A stretch of 64,000 bases of DNA from Desertibacillus haloalkaliphilus (GTDB lineage: Bacteria > Bacillota > Bacilli > Bacillales > KJ1-10-99): contig NZ_JAHPIV010000002.1 in NCBI RefSeq assembly GCF_019039105.1, positions 186,001 through 250,000 on the forward strand, written 5' to 3'. Positions 29,040 to 38,911 of the stretch are shown here, piece after piece. A program made the position numbers and the translations under genes. Numbering within the stretch: position 1 is the first letter of the stretch; every line of letters starts with the position of its first letter. The notes below the pieces were generated by a model. That model was not told the origin of the DNA and searched no databases. It worked only from the letters and a program-made list of their open reading frames with translations.

Positions 29040-30152
29040 ATGAGTAAACGAGACTTTTATGAAGTACTGGGTGTTGACGAGAACGCCTCGGTTGATGAAA
29101 TAAAAAAAGCCTACCGAAAGCTAGCTCGCAAATATCATCCAGATGTGAACAAGGCAGAAGATGCTGAAGAAAAATTTAAAGAGGTTAAAGAAGCCTATGA
29201 TACGTTAAGTGACCCACAAAAGAAAGCACACTATGACCAATTTGGACACAGTGATCCGAACCAAGGATTCGGCGGCGGTGGTGGAGACTTCGGCGGCTTT
29301 GGCGACATTTTTGATATGTTCTTTGGCGGGGGTGGTCGTAGAAATCCGAATGCCCCAAGGCAAGGTGCAGACCTCCAATATACGATGACGTTAGAGTTTA
29401 AAGAAGCGGTTTTCGGTAAGGAAACGCAAATTGAGATCCCGCGTGAAGAAGACTGTCAAACATGCCATGGCTCAGGTGCAAAGCCAGGCACCAGCCCAGA
29501 GACATGTTCGCACTGTGGTGGTTCTGGTCAATTAAACATTGAGCAAAACACACCATTCGGTCGTGTCGTCAATCGCAGAGTATGTAACCATTGTGACGGT
29601 ACTGGTAAGTTCGTTAAGGATAAATGTCAAACGTGTGGCGGTAAAGGGAAAGTTCGTAAGCAGAAGACGATTAATATTAATGTACCAGCGGGAATTGATC
29701 ATGGCCAGCAAATTCGTTTATCAGGTCAGGGTGAGCCGGGTGTAAATGGCGGACCTGCAGGGGATCTGTATGTTGTCTTTAATGTAAAACCGCATGAATT
29801 CTTTGATCGTGACGGCGATGATATCTATTGTGAAATGCCTTTAACATTTGCTCAAGCCACGCTTGGTGATGAGATTGAAGTCCCGACATTAAATGGTAAA
29901 GTCAAATTGAAAATCCCAGCAGGAACACAAACGGGTACAAGTTTCCGTTTGCGCGGAAAGGGTGTACCGAATGTTCATGGAAGAGGTCAAGGAGACCAGC
30001 ATGTAAATGTTCGTGTCATTACTCCGAAAAACTTAACTGAAAAACAAAAGGATTTGCTACGTGAATTTTCTGACCTAGGGGGCGCGAACCCTACGGATGA
30101 ACAAAATGAAAACTTTTTTGCTAAAGTGAAACGTGCGTTTAAAGGTGATTAA
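29040..30152 (+). CDS. dnaJ: Chaperone DnaJ (Hsp40)
   Basis: A 370-residue type I Hsp40. The J domain has the HPD motif (KYHPDVNK, about residue 33), then a Gly/Phe-rich linker, four zinc repeats ([32 protein letters not shown]) and C-terminal beta domains. It stimulates DnaK ATPase. The frame opens at GTG 29031, but ATG 29040 gives [12 protein letters not shown] with GGGAG upstream. prmA follows. Confidence 0.97.
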   Translation: MSKRDFYEVLGVDENASVDEIKKAYRKLARKYHPDVNKAEDAEEKFKEVKEAYDTLSDPQKKAHYDQFGHSDPNQGFGGGGGDFGGFGDIFDMFFGGGGRRNPNAPRQGADLQYTMTLEFKEAVFGKETQIEIPREEDCQTCHGSGAKPGTSPETCSHCGGSGQLNIEQNTPFGRVVNRRVCNHCDGTGKFVKDKCQTCGGKGKVRKQKTININVPAGIDHGQQIRLSGQGEPGVNGGPAGDLYVVFNVKPHEFFDRDGDDIYCEMPLTFAQATLGDEIEVPTLNGKVKLKIPAGTQTGTSFRLRGKGVPNVHGRGQGDQHVNVRVITPKNLTEKQKDLLREFSDLGGANPTDEQNENFFAKVKRAFKGD

Positions 30153-30221
30153 GAGCCAAACAGTTATGTAATGTTAGATGCTCGTACTATTAAAGAAATA
30201 AAGGGAATGGAGTTGGTAGAA

Positions 30222-31160
30222 ATGAAATGGTCTGAGTTTAGTATTCATACGACTCAGGAGGCTGTTGAACCGGTCTCAAATATTTTACATGAGGCGGGTG
30301 CTAGCGGGGTAGTGATTGAAGACCCCCATGACTTAGTGAAAGAATGGGGCGTTAACCTCGGTGAACTCTACCAACTCTCTCCCGATGATTATCCTGAAGA
30401 GGGAGTCATTGTTAAGGCATATTTTCCGGTCAATAGTTTTCTAGCCGAGACTATTGAAGAGATTAAAGAGTCAATTAATGGACTTCTTTTACACGATATT
30501 GATCTCGGTTATAACAAAGTGACGTTATCAGAAGTACAAGAGGAAGAATGGGCAACGGCATGGAAAAAATACTATAAGCCGGTCAAAGTATCGAATTCGA
30601 TTACGATTAAACCGACATGGGAAGACTATACACCTGTAGATGATCATGAATGCATTATTGAACTTGATCCTGGTATGGCTTTTGGTACGGGAACACACCC
30701 AACGACCGTCTTATGTATTCAAGCCATCGAAAAAGCGATTCAACCTGGAGATTCGGTGGTTGATGTTGGAACAGGATCAGGCGTATTAAGTATCGCTGCG
30801 GCAAAATTAGGAGCAAAGCGAGTGTTAGCACTTGATCTCGATGAGATTGCCGTCAACAGTGCTCGTGTAAATTCAGAATTAAATCATGTTGAATCGGTCG
30901 TATCAGTTAAACAAAATAATTTATTAGAACAAATTGATGAACAAGCAGACTTAATTGTGGCAAATATTCTTGCTGAGGTTATCGTTCGTTTTGTTCATGA
31001 TGCGGCAACGGTACTTAAGCCAAATGGTACATTTATTACTTCTGGGATTATAAATCGTAAAAAACAAGAAGTGAAAGATTGTTTACTGGAGAACGGCTTT
31101 ATTATTGAAGAAACCCTACAAATGGAAGATTGGGTGGCATTTATCGCAAGAAAAAGCTAA
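30222..31160 (+). CDS. prmA: Ribosomal protein L11 methyltransferase PrmA
   Basis: A 312-residue SAM methyltransferase that trimethylates ribosomal protein L11. An N-terminal ferredoxin-like domain precedes the catalytic domain with [11 protein letters not shown] and [20 protein letters not shown] (motif I), and VANILAEVI (motif IV, N-P-P-Y-like). The frame is open to 30171; ATG 30222 gives the conserved [11 protein letters not shown] start. As in B. subtilis it is part of the extended dnaK operon. Confidence 0.96.
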   Translation: MKWSEFSIHTTQEAVEPVSNILHEAGASGVVIEDPHDLVKEWGVNLGELYQLSPDDYPEEGVIVKAYFPVNSFLAETIEEIKESINGLLLHDIDLGYNKVTLSEVQEEEWATAWKKYYKPVKVSNSITIKPTWEDYTPVDDHECIIELDPGMAFGTGTHPTTVLCIQAIEKAIQPGDSVVDVGTGSGVLSIAAAKLGAKRVLALDLDEIAVNSARVNSELNHVESVVSVKQNNLLEQIDEQADLIVANILAEVIVRFVHDAATVLKPNGTFITSGIINRKKQEVKDCLLENGFIIEETLQMEDWVAFIARKS

Positions 31161-31211
31161 TTCGTCAGGGTCATTACCGCTTAACAAAGAAAAGAAGACA
31201 GGTGAGCGACA

Positions 31212-31964
31212 TTGCAACGATACTTTGTAGACAAGACAGATATGACAGATAAAGCTGTAACTATTCGTGGTGACGATGTTAAGCACATTCGACGCGTCAT
31301 GCGGATGGAACCTGGAGACCTATTGATTTGTAGTGATAATAATGGAAGAACGGCACGTTGTTCGATTGATTCATTGTCAGACGAGGAAGTAGTTGCAACG
31401 GTCATCGAATTGGTAAAGGAAACAACCGAGATGCCAGTAAAAATTACCATTGCACAAGGGCTACCAAAAGGTGATAAGCTAGAATATGTCGTTCAAAAAG
31501 GGACAGAACTCGGTGCAAACCGATTTATTCCTTTTGAAGCAACGCGATCGATTGTGAAATGGGATGCAAAAAAACAAAAGAAGAAAATAGAGCGCTTAGC
31601 AAAAATTGCAAAAGAGGCTTCTGAACAATCTCATCGCAGTTTTATCCCAGAAGTGACGGCAGTCCAGTCTCTCGATGAGATCATTACTGTAAGCCGCACC
31701 TATGAAACGAAACTCATAGCTTATGAGGAAGTAGCTAAAGCCGGAGACAAGAAAAAGCTTGCTGAAGCCTTCGAACAGACAAGCCCAGGATCATCGATAC
31801 TTATCATAATTGGTCCTGAAGGTGGTTTAACAGAAGATGAAGTGAGTCGCTTAGAAGACGAAGGTTTTAATAGTTGTGGTTTTGGCCCAAGAATCTTACG
31901 AACAGAAACAGCATCATTGTATGTCCTTGCTGCTGCTTCTTATTATTATGAATTAATGAGGTGA
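31212..31964 (+). CDS. rsmE: 16S rRNA m3U1498 methyltransferase RsmE
   Basis: A 250-residue SPOUT-class methyltransferase. An N-terminal PUA-like domain (VKHIRRVMRMEPGDLL) precedes the knotted SAM domain with IIGPEGGLTEDEV and FGPRILRTETASLY. It methylates U1498 of 16S rRNA. The start is TTG (MQRYFVDK), with ACAGGTGA upstream. It ends 8 nt before mtaB. Confidence 0.96.
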   Translation: MQRYFVDKTDMTDKAVTIRGDDVKHIRRVMRMEPGDLLICSDNNGRTARCSIDSLSDEEVVATVIELVKETTEMPVKITIAQGLPKGDKLEYVVQKGTELGANRFIPFEATRSIVKWDAKKQKKKIERLAKIAKEASEQSHRSFIPEVTAVQSLDEIITVSRTYETKLIAYEEVAKAGDKKKLAEAFEQTSPGSSILIIIGPEGGLTEDEVSRLEDEGFNSCGFGPRILRTETASLYVLAAASYYYELMR

Positions 31965-31972
31965 CGTAAAAC

Positions 31973-33319
31973 ATGCCAACGGTTGCTTTTCAAACATTAG
32001 GGTGTAAAGTAAATCATTATGAAACAGAGGCAATTTGGCAATTGTTTCAGCATGAGGGGTATGAAAAGGTTGATTTTGAACAATCATCAGATGTTTATGT
32101 AATTAATACATGCACAGTTACAAATACGGGAGATAAAAAGAGCCGTCAAGTGATCCGTCGAGCGATACGTAAAAACCCAGATGCGGTTATTTGTGTCACA
32201 GGTTGTTATGCACAAACCTCTCCTGCAGAGGTCATGGCAATTCCAGGTGTTGACATTGTTGTCGGGACACAAGATCGTGAAAAAATGATCCCATATATTG
32301 AACAATATAAGAAGGAACGCGAACCGATTAACGGGGTAGGCAATATTATGAAAGCTCGCGTCTATGAAGAGCTTGATGTGCCAGCGTTTACGGACCGTAC
32401 ACGAGCTTCATTAAAGATCCAGGAAGGCTGTAACAACTTCTGCACATTTTGTATTATTCCATGGGCACGAGGATTAATGCGTTCGAGGGATCCTAAAGAT
32501 GTCATTCAACAAGCAAAACAACTAGTACAAGCTGGATACAAGGAAATTGTTTTAACCGGAATTCATACTGGTGGCTATGGTGAAGACTTAAAAGATTATA
32601 GTTTAGCTCAGTTGTTAGAAGAGTTAGAGGAGGTCGCTGGATTAAAGCGAATTCGAATTTCTTCAATTGAAGCGAGTCAAATTACCGATGAAGTGATTGA
32701 AGTAATCAATCGCTCAACGAAGGTCGTGCGCCATTTGCATATTCCACTTCAATCCGGTTCGGACACGGTATTAAAGCGTATGCGGCGTAAATATACGATG
32801 GCTTTCTTTGCTGAACGTCTCGAGCGCTTAAAAGAGGCACTACCAGGGCTTGCTGTTACTTCAGATGTGATTGTCGGTTTTCCAGGGGAAACGGATGAAG
32901 AATTCCAAGAGACGTATGATTTTATTGCTAAGCATAAATTCTCTGAACTTCACGTGTTTCCATATTCAAAACGAACGGGAACACCGGCAGCGCGCATGGA
33001 TGAACAAGTTGATGAGGCCATTAAAAATGAGCGTGTGCACCGCTTAATTGAGTTGTCCAACCAACTTGCAAAAGAGTATGCGTCTCAATTTGAAGGTCAG
33101 GTACTAGAAGTGATCCCTGAAGAAAAAGATAAAGACAATGAGGATAGTGGTCTTTATATCGGATATACTGATAATTATTTAAAAGTTAAGCTTCCTGCAA
33201 CAAGTGATATGATTGGTGAAATCGTAAAAGTGAAACTGACAAAGGCTGGATATCCCTACAGTGAAGGGGAGTTTGTTCGTACCGTCGAATCTGAACTTCC
33301 GGATGCTGTTTCAAGTTAG
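31973..33319 (+). CDS. mtaB: tRNA t6A37 methylthiotransferase MtaB
   Basis: A 448-residue radical SAM methylthiotransferase that converts t6A37 to ms2t6A37 in tRNA. The N-terminal UPF0004 domain ligates a second cluster through C11 (TLGCKVN), NTCTVTN and VTGCYAQ; the radical SAM motif is CNNFCTFC; a TRAM domain is at the C-terminus. GAGGTGACG precedes the ATG. It is the last gene of the dnaK-prmA-rsmE-mtaB series, followed by a structured terminator. Confidence 0.96.
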   Translation: MPTVAFQTLGCKVNHYETEAIWQLFQHEGYEKVDFEQSSDVYVINTCTVTNTGDKKSRQVIRRAIRKNPDAVICVTGCYAQTSPAEVMAIPGVDIVVGTQDREKMIPYIEQYKKEREPINGVGNIMKARVYEELDVPAFTDRTRASLKIQEGCNNFCTFCIIPWARGLMRSRDPKDVIQQAKQLVQAGYKEIVLTGIHTGGYGEDLKDYSLAQLLEELEEVAGLKRIRISSIEASQITDEVIEVINRSTKVVRHLHIPLQSGSDTVLKRMRRKYTMAFFAERLERLKEALPGLAVTSDVIVGFPGETDEEFQETYDFIAKHKFSELHVFPYSKRTGTPAARMDEQVDEAIKNERVHRLIELSNQLAKEYASQFEGQVLEVIPEEKDKDNEDSGLYIGYTDNYLKVKLPATSDMIGEIVKVKLTKAGYPYSEGEFVRTVESELPDAVSS

Positions 33320-33356
33320 TCAAAAGCAAGGGAACAAGATAAGAGATAAATTGCAA

Positions 33357-33438
33357 GGGCAATGAGCGAAGTCGCTGCTTATACGCGAATCTGTGATTAC
33401 GTGAGCCGTGCACGGCACTCATTGCCTCTGTTTTTTTT
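33357..33438 (+). ncRNA. Branched (cloverleaf-like) RNA element ending in a T-run
   Basis: GGCAATGAG (33358-33366) pairs with CTCATTGCC (33418-33426), closing a 51-nt interior that can form three more hairpins: AGCG/CGCT (33365-33376), ACG-cg-AATC/GATT-a-CGT (33383-33402), and GCCG/CGGC (33405-33416). TTTTTTTT follows at 33431-33438. It works as a terminator for mtaB by position; the branched interior is unusual and could be a regulated attenuator for deoC. It is not a tRNA: no D-loop, T-loop or anticodon arm fits. Confidence 0.6.
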
Positions 33439-33538
33439 ATCCGTTCATTCTCATCATAATCACCTAATCAGTGGTAGAAGCTATACATATATGATTCGAC
33501 ATCTAATTAAAACGTGTATTTCAGAAGGGAATGGTATC

Positions 33539-34213
33539 ATGAATCAGTCAATCGCTCGTATGATTGATCACACGCTATTAAAAGCTGATGTAACAAAAGC
33601 GGACATTATTACATTAGCACAAGAGGCAAATGAGTATCAGTTTGCTTCTGTATGTATTAACCCAACATGGGTAAAAACTGCTTATGAACAACTAAAAGAG
33701 GCAGATGACGTGAAGGTCTGCACAGTAATTGGTTTTCCTCTTGGTGCAACAACCTCAAGAGTAAAGGCTTTTGAAACTGAACAAGCAATTAAAGATGGTG
33801 CAACAGAAATTGACATGGTTATTAACATTGGTGAATTAAAGGATAAAAATGATACAGCGGTACTTGAGGATATAAAAGCTGTTGTAGGGGTCGCAAAAGG
33901 ACAAGCGTTAACAAAAGTGATTATTGAAACTTCGTTGTTGAGCGAAGAAGAAAAAATTAAAGCATGTCAGTTATCTGTAGAAGCTGGTGCTGACTTCGTA
34001 AAAACATCAACTGGCTTTTCAACAGCAGGGGCAACGATTCAAGATATTAAATTAATGCGAGAAACGGTAGGTCCTTCCATTGGAGTTAAGGCATCAGGAG
34101 GCGTAAGAGACCGTCAAACAGCTTTAGCAATGATTGAAGCAGGTGCAACACGAATTGGAGCTAGTGCTGGAATTGCCATTGTCAATGGTGGGACATCGGC
34201 TTCAGATTATTAA
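33539..34213 (+). CDS. deoC: Deoxyribose-phosphate aldolase DeoC
   Basis: A 224-residue class I aldolase that cleaves 2-deoxyribose 5-phosphate to glyceraldehyde 3-phosphate and acetaldehyde. The Schiff-base lysine is in FVKTSTGFS, and a second active-site lysine is in [20 protein letters not shown] is the typical start region. The frame is open to 33362 through the structured RNA, but ATG 33539 with GAAGGGA upstream fits the family. A strong terminator follows. Confidence 0.96.
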   Translation: MNQSIARMIDHTLLKADVTKADIITLAQEANEYQFASVCINPTWVKTAYEQLKEADDVKVCTVIGFPLGATTSRVKAFETEQAIKDGATEIDMVINIGELKDKNDTAVLEDIKAVVGVAKGQALTKVIIETSLLSEEEKIKACQLSVEAGADFVKTSTGFSTAGATIQDIKLMRETVGPSIGVKASGGVRDRQTALAMIEAGATRIGASAGIAIVNGGTSASDY

Positions 34214-34251
34214 TCCATAATGAAGTGATTGTCGTGATAAATACTAAAGAA

Positions 34252-34295
34252 AGGCATCCTAATAGGTAGAAGCCTACCTTAGGATGCCTCTTTTT
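34252..34295. terminator. Terminator between convergent deoC and the Na/Pi cotransporter gene
   Basis: AGGCATCCTAA pairs with TTAGGATGCCT, with an inner GGTAG/CTACC helix, followed by TTTTT on the plus strand. Confidence 0.9.
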
Positions 34296-34309
34296 GGTGA
34301 GTGTGCTTG

Positions 34310-35245
34310 TTATGAAGATGGTTGGCCGTGTATTTTTGTAATCATTTTTGCAAACCAACCGACAAATGGAAGGACAACAAGTGAACAAATGATATTGAAG
34401 ATTGTACTTGCATGGGCTAGCTGCAAATTTGGAATTGATGTCAGTGAGCTTGAAATAGAACTTAACCACTCTACAAACGGCAAAAAGAGCAAGACGCCGA
34501 TAATATTGAGCCAAATATGAGCAAACGCGACGAGCTTTGCTGCATGGTTAGAGCCGACACTGGCTAGAAATGCAGTAAAACAAGTCCCGATATTGGCTCC
34601 AAGCATAATAGCAATCCCAGCATGTAAAGCTAGCATGTTCTCATTCATAAATCCCATGGTGATCGCTGTTGTTGCTGTACTTGATTGAATGATTGCTGAC
34701 AATGCTGTTCCAACACCAACACCTAGTAGTTGGTTTTCGTTTGTTAATTCAAAAAAGGAATGAGCAAATGGCAGCGAAGCAAGGGGATATGCTAATTTTT
34801 CAAGGCCTTGCATTGCTACAAAAATACAGCCTAACCCAAACGATATGCACCCAAGACAATATGTAAGGTGTTTGTTTATGACTAGAAATAGAATCCCTAA
34901 TAATAATAGAGGGAAGATGAGTGCTGAGAGGTCAAACGCAATAATTTCGGTTGTCAATACAGTTCCAATATTGGTTCCTAGAATGATACCAATCGACTGT
35001 TTAAACGTAATGTATCCTGCTGCTACGAGTCCAACGGTCATGATCATGACAGCAGAACTACTTTGTAAGATGGCAGTTACGATTGTTCCTACGAGGAGAC
35101 CTTTCCACGGTGAGTCTGTCATTTGCAATAATAGTTTTTTGAACTTTTCACCGGTCATATTGGCTAAACCCGTTCTCATTATCGTCATGCCGAATAAAAA
35201 AACAGCAATAAAAACAGCAAATAGTGTAAATAAATCCTGTATCAT
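34310..35245 (-). CDS. yqeW: Na/Pi cotransporter family protein (YqeW-like)
   Basis: A 311-residue membrane protein with two inverted repeats of the NptA/Na-Pi cotransporter family: GTIVTAILQSSSAVMIMTVG and GTALSAIIQSSTATTAITMG, each with the QSS(S/T)A signature, plus IGIILGTNIGTVLT and IAIMLGANIGTCFT. It should import phosphate (or a similar anion) with Na+, though this short form lacks the PhoU-like tail. The frame opens at 35275; ATG 35245 with AGAGGTGATC is preferred. It lies downstream of the dnaK region, as in B. subtilis. Confidence 0.9.
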   Translation of the reverse strand: MIQDLFTLFAVFIAVFLFGMTIMRTGLANMTGEKFKKLLLQMTDSPWKGLLVGTIVTAILQSSSAVMIMTVGLVAAGYITFKQSIGIILGTNIGTVLTTEIIAFDLSALIFPLLLLGILFLVINKHLTYCLGCISFGLGCIFVAMQGLEKLAYPLASLPFAHSFFELTNENQLLGVGVGTALSAIIQSSTATTAITMGFMNENMLALHAGIAIMLGANIGTCFTAFLASVGSNHAAKLVAFAHIWLNIIGVLLFLPFVEWLSSISSSLTSIPNLQLAHASTIFNIICSLVVLPFVGWFAKMITKIHGQPSS

Positions 35246-35367
35246 ACGATCACCTCTAGTAGATTGTATGGACAAGAGTGAATAAGCATGACGACTTTTT
35301 TACAACAGTGTAAGCGCTCGGTTGTGAAGTGCTAGAAAAAAATAATCTATTTTTATAGCATGATTGG

Positions 35368-35396
35368 TTGAATTTTCTGAAAATATGGTTTATAGT
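35368..35396 (+). promoter_or_regulatory. SigA-type promoter of the catabolic island
   Basis: TTGAAT (35368-35373), 17 nt, TATAGT (35391-35396). The TetR-type inverted repeat lies about 50 nt downstream of the -10, and the acyl-CoA dehydrogenase start is at 35530. Confidence 0.6.
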
Positions 35397-35445
35397 ATAG
35401 ACGAACATAAATAAATGACTATGTTCATATATTTTTCACTAAAAC

Positions 35446-35463
35446 ATACTGACTGGTTAGTTT
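35446..35463 (+). promoter_or_regulatory. Putative TetR operator, site A
   Basis: ATACTGACTGGTTAGTTT matches the perfect palindrome at 42044-42061 in 15 of 18 positions. It lies between the promoter and the start of the first island gene, where a bound repressor could block transcription. Confidence 0.65.
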
Positions 35464-35529
35464 GTGTCGTGATTTGTCTATAACCATTTGCTGTTCTATA
35501 GTTATTAACCTTGGAAGGGGAGTATGAGT

Positions 35530-36735
35530 ATGAACTTTGATTACACTGAGAAAGTAAAAAAGCTCCAAGAAAAAGTAACTCAATTTATGGAGGATGTGAT
35601 TCTTCCAAATGAACAAACATATACAGAGCAACTAGATGCACAATCTGACCGCTGGCACATACCGCCAATCATGGAGGAAATGAAGCAGAAAGCGAAAGAA
35701 GCAGGGTTATGGAACTTATTTTTACCGGAAAGCGATCATGGAGCAGGCTTAACGAACCTGGAATATGCACCATTGTGCGAAATTATGGGGCGCTCTTCAA
35801 TTGCTCCCGAAGTATTTAACTGTGCAGCACCAGACACAGGAAACATGGAAGTACTTGTACGTTACGGCTCAGAAAGTCAAAAAGATAAATGGCTTAAGCC
35901 ACTATTAAATGGTGATATCCGCTCTGCTTTTTGTATGACAGAACCTGCCGTTGCGTCATCAGATGCTACCAATATTGAAGCTGAAATTAAAAGAGATGGC
36001 GACGAATATGTCATTAATGGGAGAAAGTGGTGGTCGTCAGGTGCTGGTGACCCACGTTGTGAAATCTTAATTGTGATGGGTAAAACCGATCCTACTGCAG
36101 AACGGCATGAACAGCAATCTATGATACTTGTACCGATGAATACGCCTGGCGTTAATGTGTTGCGAATGCTACCTGTCTTTGGATATGATGATGCACCTCA
36201 TGGTCATGCAGAAATTGAATTTAATAATGTACGAGTGCCTGCTGAGAATATACTCTGGGGTGAAGGAAAAGGCTTTGCGATCGCACAAGGAAGACTGGGG
36301 CCTGGGAGAATTCACCATTGTATGAGAACAATTGGTGCCGCCGAACGTGCCCTTGAAACGTTATGTGAGCGTGTCACCGATCGTGTGGCTTTTGGTAAAA
36401 CTCTAGCCGAACAAGGGGTTGTACGTGAATGGATTGCCGATTCGCGTATCGAAATCGAGCAAGCAAGATTACTTACGTTAAAAGCGGCTGACATGATGGA
36501 TAAAGTAGGCAACAAAGTCGCAAAACAAGAAATTGCGATGATTAAAGTAGTAGCACCAACAATGGCATTAAAGGTGCTTGATCGCACGATCCAGGCGTTA
36601 GGTGGTGCAGGTGTGAGTGAAGATTTTCATGTAGCAAAGCATTATGCGCAGATACGAACACTGCGATTAGCGGATGGTCCAGATGAAGTTCATCGTCGTG
36701 CGATCGCGAGGACAGAGTTAAAACGATATCAGTAA
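35530..36735 (+). CDS. Acyl-CoA dehydrogenase, ACAD10/11 type
   Basis: A 401-residue FAD-dependent acyl-CoA dehydrogenase-fold enzyme. Visible motifs are [15 protein letters not shown] (flavin region), [23 protein letters not shown], and near the end [13 protein letters not shown]. The residue at the usual catalytic-glutamate position (YEGT in MCAD) is Asp (D382), as I recall for ACAD10/11 and the LvaC group, where the enzyme acts on a 4-phosphoacyl-CoA. An APH-fold kinase gene in the same cluster supports that class. ATG 35524 is too close to AAGGGGAG, so ATG 35530 is preferred. First gene of the island. Confidence 0.9.
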   Translation: MNFDYTEKVKKLQEKVTQFMEDVILPNEQTYTEQLDAQSDRWHIPPIMEEMKQKAKEAGLWNLFLPESDHGAGLTNLEYAPLCEIMGRSSIAPEVFNCAAPDTGNMEVLVRYGSESQKDKWLKPLLNGDIRSAFCMTEPAVASSDATNIEAEIKRDGDEYVINGRKWWSSGAGDPRCEILIVMGKTDPTAERHEQQSMILVPMNTPGVNVLRMLPVFGYDDAPHGHAEIEFNNVRVPAENILWGEGKGFAIAQGRLGPGRIHHCMRTIGAAERALETLCERVTDRVAFGKTLAEQGVVREWIADSRIEIEQARLLTLKAADMMDKVGNKVAKQEIAMIKVVAPTMALKVLDRTIQALGGAGVSEDFHVAKHYAQIRTLRLADGPDEVHRRAIARTELKRYQ

Positions 36736-36870
36736 GAACGAAAGAACTTGAATGGGAGTCATAGCTGAAGTAGAGAAGCTGTCGTTAACTTTGTAAGCGG
36801 TATCAAATAGAGGCAGTAAAGACTTGAGTTCTAACGAACGAAATGGATAAGTAGGAAACGATCGACAAAA

Positions 36871-36905
36871 ACGAGTGCGTATCAATTCGTTGATTGCGTA
36901 CTCGT
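36871..36905 (+). other. Strong hairpin with TTCG loop
   Basis: About 15 bp (ACGAGTGCG... with ...ACTCGT) with one bulge and two G-U pairs, closed by a TTCG tetraloop, between the acyl-CoA dehydrogenase and SDR genes. No T-run follows on the plus strand, so mRNA processing or 3'-end protection is more likely than termination. Confidence 0.6.
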
Positions 36906-36927
36906 CACTACGGGGAGGAAAGCGAAC

Positions 36928-37701
36928 ATGCATATTAACGAGCTTTTTGATTTATCAGGAAAAACCGCTATCGTTACTGGGGGCGGAAGAGGTTTAGGGG
37001 AGCAAATTGCTGCATCACTTGCAGAAGCAGGTGCGAATGTCGTTGTTTGTTCAAGAAAACTAGAAGCGTGTAAAGAAGTAAGTGATCGTCTAATAGAAAA
37101 AGGGATTGAATCTTTAGCTCTACAATGTGATGTAACGAATCCTGATCAGGTAAATGAGGTGGTTGAAAAAACAATCGATCGCTTCGGTAAGATTGACATT
37201 TTGTTTAATAATAGTGGAGCGACTTGGGCTGCACCTGTAGTTGAAATGCCATTAGAGGCTTGGCAAAAAGTGTTGAATGTCAATGCGACGGGGACGTTTT
37301 TGATGTCTCAGGCTGTCGGAAAAGTCATGATCGAACAAAAGTCAGGAAAGATCATTAACATCGCTTCTGTAGCTGGTCTTGGCGGAGCAGATCCTCGTCA
37401 TATGGATACCATTGGCTATAACACAAGTAAGGGTGCTGTGATTACATTTACAAAAGATTTAGCGACAAAATGGGGAGAACATAACATCAATGTGAATGCG
37501 ATTGCGCCGGGCTTCTTCCCAACAAAAATGTCCAAAGGATTGTTAGAACAAAACGGGGATCAGATTCTAAGCCGAACACCACTAAAAAGATATGGGAAAG
37601 ATTATGAACTTAAGGGAGCTGCCCTGTTCTTAGCTGCTAAGGCGTCAGACTATGTGACTGGTGAAATTCTAGTCGTTGATGGTGGTACAAACGCTCAATA
37701 A
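36928..37701 (+). CDS. SDR family oxidoreductase (1 of 3)
   Basis: A 257-residue short-chain dehydrogenase. The cofactor loop is TGGGRGLGE (17-25), the structural motif is NNSG, the catalytic Ser is in IASVAGLGG, and the Tyr-Lys pair is YNTSK. The C-terminus ends VDGGTNAQ. Similar proteins are called gluconate 5-dehydrogenase-like, but in this context it more likely oxidises a hydroxyacyl-CoA or related alcohol. GGGGAGG precedes the ATG; 17 nt separate it from the thiolase gene. Confidence 0.9.
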   Translation: MHINELFDLSGKTAIVTGGGRGLGEQIAASLAEAGANVVVCSRKLEACKEVSDRLIEKGIESLALQCDVTNPDQVNEVVEKTIDRFGKIDILFNNSGATWAAPVVEMPLEAWQKVLNVNATGTFLMSQAVGKVMIEQKSGKIINIASVAGLGGADPRHMDTIGYNTSKGAVITFTKDLATKWGEHNINVNAIAPGFFPTKMSKGLLEQNGDQILSRTPLKRYGKDYELKGAALFLAAKASDYVTGEILVVDGGTNAQ

Positions 37702-37718
37702 AAAAAGGGGGAACGATC

Positions 37719-38894
37719 ATGAAAAATAGAGAAGCAGTCGTAGTATCAGCCGTTAGAACGGCGATTGCAAGACAAGGTGGAGCACTCGCACATGTAAAGG
37801 CTCATGAGTTTGGTGCCGCGGTTATCAAAGAGGCTGTAAACCGTGTTGAATTGGATGCTGAACAAGTCGATGACGTTATTTTCGGAAATGTCTTAAGTGG
37901 TGGTGGGAACATTGCGCGTTTGACAGCCTTGCAGACCGGATTATCTTTGAACTTACCAGGTTTAACTGTTGATCGTCAATGTGGTTCCGGGATTAATGCG
38001 ATTGCATTAGCTGCTCAGGCCATTCGTGCCGGTGACGGAGATGTGTTTATTGCCGGTGGAACAGAAAGTATGAGTCGGGCTCCATATTTAATGGATCGAC
38101 CAACGAAAGCGTTTCATATGGTGCCGCCAAAGTTTAGATCATCACAATTATCTCCAAAAGAAATTGGTGATCCACCAATGGGGATTACTGCAGAAAATTT
38201 AGCTCAAAAATATAATATTAGCCGTGAGGAACAGGATGAATTTGCGTTAAGGAGCCAACAACGTATGGCAGCAGCCATGGAAGATCAGCGTTTTGCTGAA
38301 CAGATTGTTCCAATTACAATCCCGCAACGTAAAGGTGATCCAGTCATTTTTGATCAAGATGAACACCCACGTCCGACCACAACGCTCGAGGGATTAACAA
38401 AGTTACCGCCGGCCTTTAAAGAAGATGGGACAGTTACAGCTGGTAGCAGTTCAGGATTAAATGATGCAGCTTCAGCACTAGTCATTATGTCGAGGGAGAA
38501 AGCGGATGCACTCGGACTTGAGCCACTGGCTGTCATTCGAGACTATACTGTAAGTGGTGTAGATCCAAATATTATGGGGATTGGACCTGTCCCAGCCACT
38601 CGTAAGCTATTAGCCAAAACAGGTATGAGCTTAGATGACATTGATTTGATTGAACTAAATGAAGCGTTTGCGGCGCAAGTGATTGCTTGTGACCGAGAGT
38701 TAGGGCTTGATCCAGAGAAATTAAATGTAAATGGGGGAGCGATTGCTCACGGCCATCCATTAGGAGCAACAGGTGCAATTTTAGCTACAAAGGCCATCTA
38801 TGAACTAAAGCGAAGAGAGGCTAAGTATGCTCTATTAACGGCTTGTATTGGTGGTGGTCAAGGAATTGCGACGTTGATAGAGAGAGAACAATAA
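37719..38894 (+). CDS. Thiolase (acetyl-CoA C-acyltransferase)
   Basis: A 391-residue thiolase. The nucleophile is C88 (DRQCGSG), with the catalytic His in [14 protein letters not shown] and the second Cys in CIGGGQG. It cleaves 3-oxoacyl-CoA with CoA to release acetyl-CoA or propionyl-CoA, or runs in reverse. In a catabolic cluster with ligases and hydroxyacyl-CoA dehydrogenase, the degradative direction is expected. AAAGGGGG precedes the ATG. Confidence 0.94.
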   Translation: MKNREAVVVSAVRTAIARQGGALAHVKAHEFGAAVIKEAVNRVELDAEQVDDVIFGNVLSGGGNIARLTALQTGLSLNLPGLTVDRQCGSGINAIALAAQAIRAGDGDVFIAGGTESMSRAPYLMDRPTKAFHMVPPKFRSSQLSPKEIGDPPMGITAENLAQKYNISREEQDEFALRSQQRMAAAMEDQRFAEQIVPITIPQRKGDPVIFDQDEHPRPTTTLEGLTKLPPAFKEDGTVTAGSSSGLNDAASALVIMSREKADALGLEPLAVIRDYTVSGVDPNIMGIGPVPATRKLLAKTGMSLDDIDLIELNEAFAAQVIACDRELGLDPEKLNVNGGAIAHGHPLGATGAILATKAIYELKRREAKYALLTACIGGGQGIATLIEREQ

Positions 38895-38911
38895 TGTGAG
38901 GGCGTGACAGA

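Noticed and set aside
33357-33426. A tRNA at the cloverleaf-like element
   Set aside because: The four-stem outline recalls a tRNA, but there is no U8, D-loop GG, anticodon-loop or TTCRA loop pattern, and the 3' end runs into a terminator T-run.
33362-33538. N-terminal extension of deoC by 59 codons
   Set aside because: The extension crosses the structured RNA and terminator; ATG 33539 has a ribosome binding site and gives the normal length.
34284-34520. 78-codon plus-strand ORF after deoC
   Set aside because: It is antisense to the 3' end of the Na/Pi cotransporter gene, whose membrane-protein motifs are clear.
35308-35322. CcpA cre site before the island
   Set aside because: TGTAAGCGCT matches the first part of a cre box, but the remaining positions fail.
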